Assembly (NCBI GenBank): GCA_913052545.1
Contig: CAJXEF010000038.1
Span: 1 to 14,674, forward strand
Source: an uncultured Chloroflexota bacterium
Lineage (GTDB): Bacteria; Chloroflexota; Dehalococcoidia; UBA3495
Length of the DNA stretch: 14,674 nt
Direction: 5' to 3'
Below are positions 1-7,611 of this stretch, piece by piece; position 1 is the stretch's first letter; each line of letters begins with the position of its first letter. Made by a program: the position numbers and the translations under genes. A model generated the notes under the pieces. That model was given only the letters and a program-made list of their open reading frames with translations, had not been told where the DNA came from and made no database searches.

Positions 1-1693
1 CACGGTCTCGATCGCCACTTGCACACACGGCACCCCTCACCCCAACGATGTCAGGGTTGATACGAGCTAGCTCGTCCAAATCTTGCAATTTTAGGTGTCC
101 GGAAAGGGAAGTACTAAGACCTAGTTCCTTGCCATGGAGTACCATTTCTCTTAATTCGGCTTCTGGTATGAAATCGAACAAATTACGCCCATCTTTAGTT
201 AGAGTGTCAATCAAGAAGCCATCACACTCACCATCTTTAGCCAATTGGATCATCAAACGAGGGTCAAGCCCCCCTTCATAAAGCAAATTATCGGCGAACA
301 ATGATCCTATCAGTTTGGTGTTGAATCCTTCCATCGCTTCCCTGGATTGCTTTAATACTTCAACTGCAGTCGCATAGTCAGCCTGTTGGAAACCAACTTT
401 AACTGACGTAGCATTTAATGATGCCGCTGCGTACGCGGCCATGGCCACAGTACCCGGCTGATTGGGAACAACTCCCAGGGTCACACTAACATGCTTTTCT
501 ACTGGGATCAGGGACCGAACATCCCTAACTATATTCGGATGCCCTGAACCTACCAGTGCTTCCTGTAAATTTTTGACATCGACCACGTCGGCTCCACCCT
601 GCTCCGCTTCCAGGGCTTCAGCAACATTCTGAACACTGACCATCAACAACATACCGGAGAAGAAACTATTATTGCCGCTTAACCAACTTACCCTATTGGG
701 TTGTAATGGAGTAGCTGGGATTGAAACTCTTGGCTTAAGGGGCTCTAGCTCTCGTTTCAATTCGGCCTTTTCTTCCAAGCTCAAATCTGCCATAGGAGGT
801 CTTACTTTCCCTCCTGCCATACCCATCAATTCACCCCAGTATTTGACAGCCGGGATAGGTAAAGCGCCATTATAATTATTAACTGTCCTAGTCCACCAAG
901 TGTCTGACAACTCTTTAATGCGCCTCAAATACTTATCGTAAAACGCTTGGTCGTAGTCTCCTTGAGTAGCACGATCAATATACTGGACATAGTAGTTACA
1001 TTCTGGGGTGTCAAACCGCCAATCCGAAGTGTTAGCAAACATGACCTGCTGGTGAAAACCCAATGCTTGCGCTTTCTCAAAAATCCACTCGTCAGGAGTA
1101 CTAATTACGTAATCTTTCCCTAGCATCAAATGGGCTTCTATAGATAATTGCTGATTGAAGCTAGCTTCCTTTACTCCAACGAGATTAGGTATGTGACACA
1201 GTTGCTCCAATCCTTGAGGTGTCATAACTATTCCGAACTGCGGAGAGTTATAAAACATGATTGCCAGATTAGTGTTCTCGGCTAACAACCGCACATAGTC
1301 GACAACCTGTGATTCGGTCTTCGTAACCATGTAGGGTGGAGCGACTACGAGCAGATCTATTCCATCAGATTCAGCATGGTGTGCCAGAGCCACCATATCT
1401 TCCGCTGAAGTATGAGTAACATGAGCAGCGGTCAGCCATTTCCCATCAGCTTCGTCTGCCACAGTCTCCATAACTCGGAGTCTTTCGTCAAAAGTTAGAC
1501 TCCAGAACTCTCCCATACCCCACGTACAACCCCCGCCCCGGGTACCTAGTTTCCGTATATGCTGAATATTTCGCCTCATACCAGCGTCATCAAATTTATT
1601 ATCGACTGTAAACGGCGTAACCAGGGTAGTCCATTGTCCTCGTAAATTTTCTTTCGCCCAGTCTTGTGCCTCATGTTTTTGGTAGTTGGCCAT
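1..1693 (-). CDS. DapA-family aldolase fused to MfnB-like furan-phosphate synthase (3' end cut off)
   Basis: One uninterrupted frame of 564 codons runs from ATG at 1693 to the window edge without a stop. GGGAG at 1701-1705, seven bases upstream, supports this start. Residues 20-320 resemble the dihydrodipicolinate synthase / N-acetylneuraminate lyase superfamily: a GMGEF motif at 59-63, the family tyrosine in FYNSP (Y148) and the Schiff-base lysine in VGVKEA (K175). Residues about 347-564 match MfnB (DUF556), which condenses triose phosphates into a furan phosphate for methanofuran. DVKN (D372, K374), KVG (K432) and D496/K500 correspond to the archaeal catalytic Asp25, Lys27, Lys85, Asp151 and Lys155, and the end reads GVRGAVCASGDRDR as in the family. 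The linker at about 321-346 is short. No Shine-Dalgarno precedes the internal methionines M348 and M351, so one fused protein is likely. The aldolase substrate and the final product are unknown. The two domain families are clear; the pathway is not. Confidence 0.85.
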   Translation of the reverse strand, partial: MANYQKHEAQDWAKENLRGQWTTLVTPFTVDNKFDDAGMRRNIQHIRKLGTRGGGCTWGMGEFWSLTFDERLRVMETVADEADGKWLTAAHVTHTSAEDMVALAHHAESDGIDLLVVAPPYMVTKTESQVVDYVRLLAENTNLAIMFYNSPQFGIVMTPQGLEQLCHIPNLVGVKEASFNQQLSIEAHLMLGKDYVISTPDEWIFEKAQALGFHQQVMFANTSDWRFDTPECNYYVQYIDRATQGDYDQAFYDKYLRRIKELSDTWWTRTVNNYNGALPIPAVKYWGELMGMAGGKVRPPMADLSLEEKAELKRELEPLKPRVSIPATPLQPNRVSWLSGNNSFFSGMLLMVSVQNVAEALEAEQGGADVVDVKNLQEALVGSGHPNIVRDVRSLIPVEKHVSVTLGVVPNQPGTVAMAAYAAASLNATSVKVGFQQADYATAVEVLKQSREAMEGFNTKLIGSLFADNLLYEGGLDPRLMIQLAKDGECDGFLIDTLTKDGRNLFDFIPEAELREMVLHGKELGLSTSLSGHLKLQDLDELARINPDIVGVRGAVCASGDRDR

Positions 1694-1742
1694 TAGTCTG
1701 CTCCCTGATTTAGTTATAATCCAACGTTGCTCTTAATGATCT

Positions 1743-1797
1743 CCCAATCCGACCTGTCGATATTATCTCGTCTGTTTGATACAAGCATCGGATTGGG
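1743..1797 (-). repeat. 10-bp perfect inverted repeat in leader of the aldolase-MfnB gene
   Basis: CCCAATCCGA at 1743-1752 is exactly complementary to TCGGATTGGG at 1788-1797, with a 35-base loop. It lies about 50 bases upstream of the ATG at 1693 and just downstream of the predicted promoter. It could be a leader RNA hairpin or a two-site operator. No T-run follows it on the minus strand, so it is not a plain terminator. Confidence 0.6.
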
Positions 1798-1814
1798 CAA
1801 CCATCCTTAGCGAC

Positions 1815-1843
1815 AGTTTAAGCAGAGGTAGTTCAATCGTCAA
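1815..1843 (-). promoter_or_regulatory. Candidate promoter for the aldolase-MfnB gene
   Basis: On the minus strand TTGACG (1843-1838) is followed, after 17 bases, by TAAACT (1820-1815). The -35 box is a 5/6 match and the -10 box a 4/6 match to the sigma-70 consensus. Initiation near 1808 would give a leader of about 115 bases carrying the inverted repeat at 1743-1797. This is a sequence-only prediction. I see no convincing terminator for the upstream ileS-mutM unit, so read-through into this gene is also possible. Confidence 0.4.
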
Positions 1844-1893
1844 CAAACTATCGTTTACGAAGTAATGATGTATTTTCAAAGTCCAAGAGCTAG

Positions 1894-2721
1894 TTAATAA
1901 GCTATTTGACAAGAAGGGCAGAAAAATGAACTTCTTCCTCTAATTATCAGACGATTAATGTTTGCATCGCATGTGGGGCAAATTTCGCTTATTTTACGGG
2001 GAATTGTCCAGGTAGAAAGCCCGAATTCCGGTTCATAACAGACATCTTTTCGATGCTCATCATATTGCATCAACGCTGAATTTAAGGTGGAAATAATTGC
2101 CCCATGCAACTTGGATATTTCATGAGCAGCTAGGTCTGCAGCAAAACGATTAGGATGGATACCTGAAACATAAAGAGATTCGTCTACATATAAATTGCCC
2201 AATCCAGCTATCACCGATTGATCCAGTAATAACGCTTTGATAGGAACTTTTCGTTGAGCACATGATTCGCCCAGAGATCCCATCGTGAATTCGGTTCCCA
2301 AAGGTTCTGGGCCAAATCTTGGCAGAGCTGATTCCAAATCATTTACTAGCCACATATGACCAAATTTGCGCGGGTCAATAAATCTAAGTTCCCGTTCGTC
2401 CTGAAATGAAAAAATGTGTCGTACCAAATCAGGCATAAGTTTAGATTTCGGATGCAACCGCAACCCACCAGTCATACCTAGATGAATAATGAGAAAAGAG
2501 ATCGGGTTATAAATATCCTCGGACAGAGTAACAATCAGATATTTACCGCGTCTCCCAATCTCAATAACTAATCGACCTGGAATCCCAAGAATAAAGTCTT
2601 CCAAAGAGGGTGCTTTTATAGTCCTAGCCCAACCAATATTCGCACTTTCGAATATGCAACCGACCAATCCTAGTTCTTCCAAATATCGTCGTGTATTTTC
2701 AACTTCAGGAAGTTCAGGCAT
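1894..2721 (-). CDS. mutM: Formamidopyrimidine-DNA glycosylase (Fpg/MutM)
   Basis: This 275-residue base-excision repair enzyme removes oxidised purines such as 8-oxoguanine and formamidopyrimidines and nicks the abasic site. The N-terminus MPELPEVE gives the catalytic Pro and Glu after Met removal. K60 in GRRGKY is the beta-hairpin lysine, LGMTG (81-85) and RKFG (118-121) are DNA-contact segments, and GLGNLYVDE (173-181) is the helix-two-turn-helix signature with N176. The C-terminal zinc finger is CPTC (248-251) plus CPSC (268-271), with R263 as the phosphate-binding arginine. The usual Gly-Gly-(Ser/Thr) lesion-loop segment between the H2TH and zinc finger is not recognisable at 213-245. 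The start codon lies 11 bases after the ileS stop, so the two are probably co-transcribed. The family assignment is firm; the exact lesion preference is not. Confidence 0.93.
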   Translation of the reverse strand: MPELPEVENTRRYLEELGLVGCIFESANIGWARTIKAPSLEDFILGIPGRLVIEIGRRGKYLIVTLSEDIYNPISFLIIHLGMTGGLRLHPKSKLMPDLVRHIFSFQDERELRFIDPRKFGHMWLVNDLESALPRFGPEPLGTEFTMGSLGESCAQRKVPIKALLLDQSVIAGLGNLYVDESLYVSGIHPNRFAADLAAHEISKLHGAIISTLNSALMQYDEHRKDVCYEPEFGLSTWTIPRKISEICPTCDANINRLIIRGRSSFFCPSCQIAY

Positions 2722-2732
2722 AACAATTTGAG

Positions 2733-5700
2733 CTAAACGCGCCTCACTTCTAATACTACTTCCATACCCTCAATAGTTTGAAGAGGAGACAAGTTACCAT
2801 CATCCGGTAACCCCGATATTACATCATCGCTCAAAGTTTCTTGAGAAATGTATTCTAGGTGATTCTTCATAACGCGAGCGATAGCATCAGGACCGTCATA
2901 GTAGATGATGATACGATCAGTTAATTCAAACTTTGCTTCGCGTCTTAGACCCTGTACACGGTGAGCCACTTCTCGGGCTAGGCCTTCTTCAGCCAATTCA
3001 TCCGTAATTTCGGAGTTTACAGCAGCCATATACCCCGAGTCCAAGCAAACTGAGTAATGATCAATCTGAACCACCGCGTTTGAAGGATCATCTAATTCAT
3101 TAACCGCTTTTTGATAAAAGCTTTCCGCATCTCTATTAAATTCTATTTCTTTAATATTTAACTCTTCGAGAATCTGAGGTTCAACTAAGCGTACGTACTT
3201 CTCTTCTTCGGGGTTACGTACTCTGACGAATAATGATGCGAGCGGTTGTCTAACTTTTAGGCCTGCCTTTGATCGAGCGGACCGTCCCATACTAGAAAAC
3301 CTCATCGCCAGTCGGGTAGCTTCCATCAATTCCTGGTCTATGAGGGATTGGTCACTTTCTGGAAAGTCCGAGAGATGAACACTGTCGGTCTGATCCGGGT
3401 CAACACCAAAAACCAGATTTTGATATATTTTTTCTGCTACAAAAGGAGCCAAGGGGGCCATTAACTTGGACAACGTAACTAAACAGCCATATAACGTGGC
3501 GTAAGCAGAAAGTTTGTCACCATCGTTCTCGCTTTTCCAGAACCTTCTGCGGCTACGTCTCACATACCAATTAGATAGTTGATCTATAAATTCTTGCAGG
3601 CGCCTTCCTGCATCCGTAGGATTGTATTGATCAAGATAACCGTCTACCTGTGCTACCAGTACATTCAACTCGGAAAGTATCCATCTGTCCAATTCATTTT
3701 CAGGCACCCAATTCTCTGGAATCTGATCCGGATGAAACTGGTCAATAGTTGCGTAATTGATAAAAAATGAATATACGTTCCAAAGAGTAAGCAATACCCG
3801 GCGCAAAGTCTCATTAACCAACTTATCAGAAAATCTCCGGGGTTCTCCGGGATGTGAAGCTGTAAACAAGTACCAACGCAGCGCATCCGCGCCATGAACA
3901 TCCAGAACAGATAGTGGTTCCACCACGTTTCCAATTCTCTTGCTCATCTTCTGCCCGCGGCCGTCTAATATAAGGCCAAGGCAAATAACGTTCTTGTAGG
4001 ACGGCTGGTTTTTTAATAACGTCGAAAGGGCATGAAGGCTGTAAAACCACCCTCTAGTTTGATCCACAGCTTCACAAATATAATCCGCAGGGAACCGACC
4101 GTCCGAATCCATTGACTCATTGTCAAATGGGTAATGCCACTGTGCGAATGGCATAGCACCAGAATCAAACCATGCATCCATAACCTCAGGAATCCGGCTC
4201 ATAAATCCTTCACATCCGTCGGAATTACATCTCAGTTTGATTTCATCAACATACGGCCGATGCAAATCTAGTCCGGAGATTGAATCTCGAAAAGACGGGA
4301 GGCATTTTTCAGATAATTCTTGTATTCCACCTAAGCATTCTTGATATCCACACTCTTCACACACCCAAATGGGTATTGGAGTTCCCCAGTAGCGCTCTCT
4401 AGATATTGCCCAATCAACATTATTACCTAACCATTCTCCGAACCGACCATCTTTAATGTAGTCCGGATACCAATTAATACTTTGGTTTCCCGAAACCAAT
4501 CTATCTTTCACAGATGTCGTTTTTATGTACCAAGATGGCTTCGCGTAATAGAGGACAGGTGTATCACAACGCCAACAAAACGGATAAGTATGCCTGTAAG
4601 TTTCATGATGATAGATAAGGCCTCTTTCGGATAATTCTTCAATAATCTGGCTGTCAGCATCTTTGACAAATTTGCCAGCATAAGAGTAGGAGCCAACAAT
4701 GTTGCCTTGAAGATTCACATGTTGTACAAAAGCCAACCCCCGTTCTTTACCTAAATTCAGGTCTTCGTCACCAAATGCTGGGGCTATATGTACTACACCA
4801 GTTCCATCCTCCATGGAAACAAAATCCCCTGCGTAAACCTTCCATGAATCACTGCTAGTCTCTTCGGACAGCCCTCGTAAAAGTTGTCCCCCATCGAACC
4901 TACCCATGTTTGATTCTTCTAATTGGAATTGGAAAGGATCATATAGAGGAAGATATTTAGATCCAACCAGATCTGACCCTTGGACCGTAAAAATAATCTC
5001 ATACTCATCTTTTATTGCAGAAGATAGTAATTTAGTCGCTACTATTAATCGCTCGTGGCCGTTAGGACCATCTATTTGTATGCTGGAATATTCTTCTTTT
5101 TCTGAGATTGCCAAAGCCGTATTCCCAGCGAGAGTCCATGGCGTAGTAGTCCAGGCAAGTAGATAGGTTGGTACATCGTTCGAATTTTCAGGTGCAATCA
5201 ATTCGAATTTAACAAAAACTGATGGATCTCGTGTATTTTCTTTATATCCTAAAGCAACCTCATGTGAGCTAAGGCTAGTTTCACAGCGAGGGCAGTGAGG
5301 AGTCCCTCTAACACCTTGATACAAAAGATCACGGTCCCAAAGTTGTTTTAAGATCCACCATCCTGATTCGATATACTCATTTTCGAGAGTTACATATGGA
5401 GTTTCCATATCCACCCAAAATCCAATACGATCGGTCATTACCTCCCATTCTTGGACATATCGAAATACACTCTCTCTACAGCGCTGGTTGAATTTCTCTA
5501 TCCCGTACTCCTCTATCTCCTGCTTCGAATTCAATCCCAGTTCTTTTTCTATTTCCAATTCTACTGGTAATCCATGAGTGTCCCAGCCACCTTTCCGTAA
5601 AACCTTGTAACCCTTCATGGTACGGTATCGACATATCACGTCCTTAAATACACGAGCCAACACGTGATGTATGCCCGGACTGCCATTAGCCGTGGGCGGC

Positions 5701-5837
5701 CCTTCATACAACATGAAAGGAGGAGATTCCATCCTCTCTGTAGAAGCTCTCGCAAAAACATCTTTATCCTTCCACAATTGAAGGACACTGGCATCTATTT
5801 CAGGAAAACTGACCCTATTGGACACGGGATCGAACAT
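2733..5837 (-). CDS. ileS: Isoleucyl-tRNA synthetase, type 2 (IleRS2) with GXHH signature
   Basis: This cytosolic class I synthetase charges tRNA-Ile. I chose ATG at 5837, giving 1034 residues, because AGAGG lies about 10-12 bases upstream and the protein then begins MFDPVSNRVSFPEID, as in the family. A TTG at 5882 would add 15 unrelated residues. The class I signature, normally HXGH, reads GIHH at 55-58, and KMSKR is at 630-634. The editing domain shows TTTPWT (230-235) and HIAPAFGDED (350-359), so mischarged valine should be cleared. Cysteine pairs CPRC (182-185) and CWRC (421-424) probably bind zinc. The overall length and the GPPTANG and GGWDTHGLPVE motifs place it with the eukaryote-like bacterial type 2 enzymes, which are naturally tolerant of mupirocin. 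mutM follows directly, 11 bases downstream. Confidence 0.96.
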   Translation of the reverse strand: MFDPVSNRVSFPEIDASVLQLWKDKDVFARASTERMESPPFMLYEGPPTANGSPGIHHVLARVFKDVICRYRTMKGYKVLRKGGWDTHGLPVELEIEKELGLNSKQEIEEYGIEKFNQRCRESVFRYVQEWEVMTDRIGFWVDMETPYVTLENEYIESGWWILKQLWDRDLLYQGVRGTPHCPRCETSLSSHEVALGYKENTRDPSVFVKFELIAPENSNDVPTYLLAWTTTPWTLAGNTALAISEKEEYSSIQIDGPNGHERLIVATKLLSSAIKDEYEIIFTVQGSDLVGSKYLPLYDPFQFQLEESNMGRFDGGQLLRGLSEETSSDSWKVYAGDFVSMEDGTGVVHIAPAFGDEDLNLGKERGLAFVQHVNLQGNIVGSYSYAGKFVKDADSQIIEELSERGLIYHHETYRHTYPFCWRCDTPVLYYAKPSWYIKTTSVKDRLVSGNQSINWYPDYIKDGRFGEWLGNNVDWAISRERYWGTPIPIWVCEECGYQECLGGIQELSEKCLPSFRDSISGLDLHRPYVDEIKLRCNSDGCEGFMSRIPEVMDAWFDSGAMPFAQWHYPFDNESMDSDGRFPADYICEAVDQTRGWFYSLHALSTLLKNQPSYKNVICLGLILDGRGQKMSKRIGNVVEPLSVLDVHGADALRWYLFTASHPGEPRRFSDKLVNETLRRVLLTLWNVYSFFINYATIDQFHPDQIPENWVPENELDRWILSELNVLVAQVDGYLDQYNPTDAGRRLQEFIDQLSNWYVRRSRRRFWKSENDGDKLSAYATLYGCLVTLSKLMAPLAPFVAEKIYQNLVFGVDPDQTDSVHLSDFPESDQSLIDQELMEATRLAMRFSSMGRSARSKAGLKVRQPLASLFVRVRNPEEEKYVRLVEPQILEELNIKEIEFNRDAESFYQKAVNELDDPSNAVVQIDHYSVCLDSGYMAAVNSEITDELAEEGLAREVAHRVQGLRREAKFELTDRIIIYYDGPDAIARVMKNHLEYISQETLSDDVISGLPDDGNLSPLQTIEGMEVVLEVRRV

Positions 5838-5878
5838 TATCGGAATACCTCTATCTATTATGGATAAAATGAAACAAC

Positions 5879-5930
5879 GCAATCGATGGTTTAATTCAAA
5901 TCTTAGACGATTGCTATTATACCGTAATAG
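5879..5930 (-). promoter_or_regulatory. Possible ileS promoter region with two overlapping dyads
   Basis: A perfect TATAAT (minus strand, 5921-5916) lies about 80 bases before the ileS start, but no good -35 box sits at 16-18 bases. The -10 is embedded in a six-base inverted repeat, CTATTA (5914-5919) with TAATAG (5925-5930). A second seven-base inverted repeat, GCAATCG (5879-5885) with CGATTGC (5908-5914), sits directly downstream. The rest of the gap between thiD and ileS (5838-6096) contains no tRNA, no clear terminator and no T-box core motif. Confidence 0.3.
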
Positions 5931-6096
5931 CCTGACCCATAGGATGATCTGCCACCATATCAGGATTAAATCAAGCTCGAGCGTAGATTTGATATTAATT
6001 GGTCATAAATTACATGCAAGCTAAAGAAGCTATAAGCCAGGTGGTGGAGTAACCCTACACTTATAATCCTGTTTATACTCTCTAATTTAAAAAGCG

Positions 6097-6900
6097 TCAG
6101 GTCCAATATTTATAAAAATGGTTTAAAGGTCCATGCCCGGAACCAATATCATAAGACAATCTGATAGCCTCAGTTACGAATTCTTTAGCCTGAGCCACAG
6201 AGTCCACGAGAGTCAGATCCTTTGCTACCCCAGCGGTTATCGCAGATGCAAACGTACATCCTGTCCCATGCGTATTATTTGAAGGTATACGAGGGGAAGT
6301 GAACTCATTAAAAGTATATCCGTCATATAACACATCCGTAGCCGGTCCCTCTAAATGACCGCCTTTAATAACTACCGCTTTGGCACCCAACTCAACTATT
6401 CGTTTGGCACATTCCTTTACATCTGTTCCATTAGAAATAGTCATACCCGTCAGAGTTTCAGCTTCCGGAATATTAGGCGTGATTACTGATGCCATGGGTA
6501 TCAGTGTGGATTTTAGTGCATCTAGCGCATCTTCTCTAAGAAGAGAATCGCCACTTTTAGCTACCATTACTGGATCCACAACTAGCCAAGATACCTGATG
6601 GTTTAGCAAACTATCGGCGACACATTCTATTATGGTGCTACTCGATAACATGCCGACTTTAATACAGTTAATACTTATATCCGATAAAACCGCATCGATT
6701 TGGCCCGCTATAATTTCAGTTGGAATTTCATGAACCCCAAATACCCCGACTGTGTTTTGGACAGTGACAGCTGTAATACTCGATGCTCCATAAACTCCCA
6801 ACGCTGAAAAGGTTTTCAAATCCGCTTGAATCCCGGCACCACCACCTGAATCTGATCCGGCAATAGTCATTGCTTTAGGGATACTAATCATCTTTTGCAT
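6097..6900 (-). CDS. thiD: Hydroxymethylpyrimidine/phosphomethylpyrimidine kinase ThiD
   Basis: This 267-residue ribokinase-fold enzyme phosphorylates HMP to HMP-P and then to HMP-PP, the pyrimidine half of thiamine. The N-terminus contains MTIAGSDSGGGAGIQADLKT-type sequence at 11-30, the HMP-binding signature of ThiD. VKVGML-like residues are at 81-85, VVDPVMVAKSG at 107-117, and the anion-hole and catalytic motif HGTGCTFASA at 211-220 (catalytic base C215 within GTGC). It has the usual length for single-domain ThiD and no fused ThiE or TenA domain. ATG at 6900 comes three bases after the tenA stop, implying translational coupling. It is the last gene of the TPP-riboswitch operon. A pyridoxal kinase (PdxK) role is less likely given the thiamine context. 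Confidence 0.95.
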   Translation of the reverse strand: MQKMISIPKAMTIAGSDSGGGAGIQADLKTFSALGVYGASSITAVTVQNTVGVFGVHEIPTEIIAGQIDAVLSDISINCIKVGMLSSSTIIECVADSLLNHQVSWLVVDPVMVAKSGDSLLREDALDALKSTLIPMASVITPNIPEAETLTGMTISNGTDVKECAKRIVELGAKAVVIKGGHLEGPATDVLYDGYTFNEFTSPRIPSNNTHGTGCTFASAITAGVAKDLTLVDSVAQAKEFVTEAIRLSYDIGSGHGPLNHFYKYWT

Positions 6901-6903
6901 GTG

Positions 6904-7563
6904 CTAAACCCACGCCTCCCCATTTAAGGCCATTTCCCAAAACATTAACTCATACCTAAGGATATCTTTAAAAATCCTGTGGGCAGTCTTTTGATCGGCA
7001 TCGGCTACGCAAATCTCGTCGATAGAATTTCTCAACCAGTCAACAAATTCGACCATACCCTGACTTATATGAATGTCTATCCAGGTTTGATAATAATAAT
7101 TCTGAGGCTGCTTCCCTTGTTGATCTAAACGTCCGGCCCAATCTAAATACGGCCATTCCATAGCTAACATAGCAACTAAAAGATCAACGAATTTACCAGA
7201 GTGTGCAACTGTTCGTAAATATCCACTGTAATGAAGAGTTGTGGGGCGGTATTCCAACTGATTCACTTCTTCTGGAGAAAGGCCTCTTTCTCTGAAGGCC
7301 TCTTGAAATAATTCCTCCTCACCACCCAAGCCAAGATGGAGGAAAGCCACAATATGGCGGGCTGAGTCGAAATCAGGAGATTTAGCAGCCGCCATACTTA
7401 ACAAGATTAACCAATCCTTTATGAATAAATAATCCTGATCAAAATATATATCGAACGTAGGTCTCGGTAATGTATTATCCCCTAACTGGGTGACAAACTC
7501 GTGTGTAACGACGGTTTCCCATATATCGTTCACACTATCCCTGAGTTCATCACTAAACACCAT
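6904..7563 (-). CDS. tenA: TenA-family aminopyrimidine hydrolase, Cys-less (TenA_E-like)
   Basis: This 219-residue all-helical protein belongs to the TenA/THI-4 family, which hydrolyses amino- or formylaminopyrimidine products of thiamine breakdown to HMP. The pyrimidine-binding Asp (D44 in YFDQDY) and the Glu in RYELMFWEMA (E205) sit at the same positions as in Bacillus subtilis TenA. The catalytic cysteine (Cys135 in B. subtilis) is absent: the helix reads MLAMEWPYLDW, with M135 and E136. That is typical of the TenA_E subgroup, where a glutamate is thought to act instead. A weak GGAAG precedes the ATG. It lies between the GYD protein gene and thiD within the operon. Assignment to the family is firm; the exact substrate is inferred. 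Confidence 0.9.
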   Translation of the reverse strand: MVFSDELRDSVNDIWETVVTHEFVTQLGDNTLPRPTFDIYFDQDYLFIKDWLILLSMAAAKSPDFDSARHIVAFLHLGLGGEEELFQEAFRERGLSPEEVNQLEYRPTTLHYSGYLRTVAHSGKFVDLLVAMLAMEWPYLDWAGRLDQQGKQPQNYYYQTWIDIHISQGMVEFVDWLRNSIDEICVADADQKTAHRIFKDILRYELMFWEMALNGEAWV

Positions 7564-7611
7564 ATGCTCAACTTCCAGGTCTCAAGATTGACCTATCCTT
7601 AAGTGATACAC

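Noticed and set aside
671..720. Possible frame break or separate MfnB gene start at the domain junction
   Set aside because: I followed the codons across 661-703 one by one; the frame is intact, and no Shine-Dalgarno precedes the internal methionines.
48..875. Short plus-strand open frames at 48-281 and 672-875
   Set aside because: They lie antisense within the continuous minus-strand aldolase-MfnB frame, have no ribosome binding sites and no recognisable domains.
1743..1797. Inverted repeat as an intrinsic terminator for ileS-mutM
   Set aside because: The loop is 35 bases, the stem is only moderately GC-rich, and no T-run follows on the minus strand.
5838..5882. N-terminal extension of IleRS from a TTG codon at 5882
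   Set aside because: The 15 extra residues resemble nothing in the family, and the ATG at 5837 has a better ribosome binding site and the expected N-terminus.
5931..6096. tRNA or T-box leader between thiD and ileS
   Set aside because: I found no cloverleaf, no TTCGA-type T-arm and no T-box core sequence by eye.
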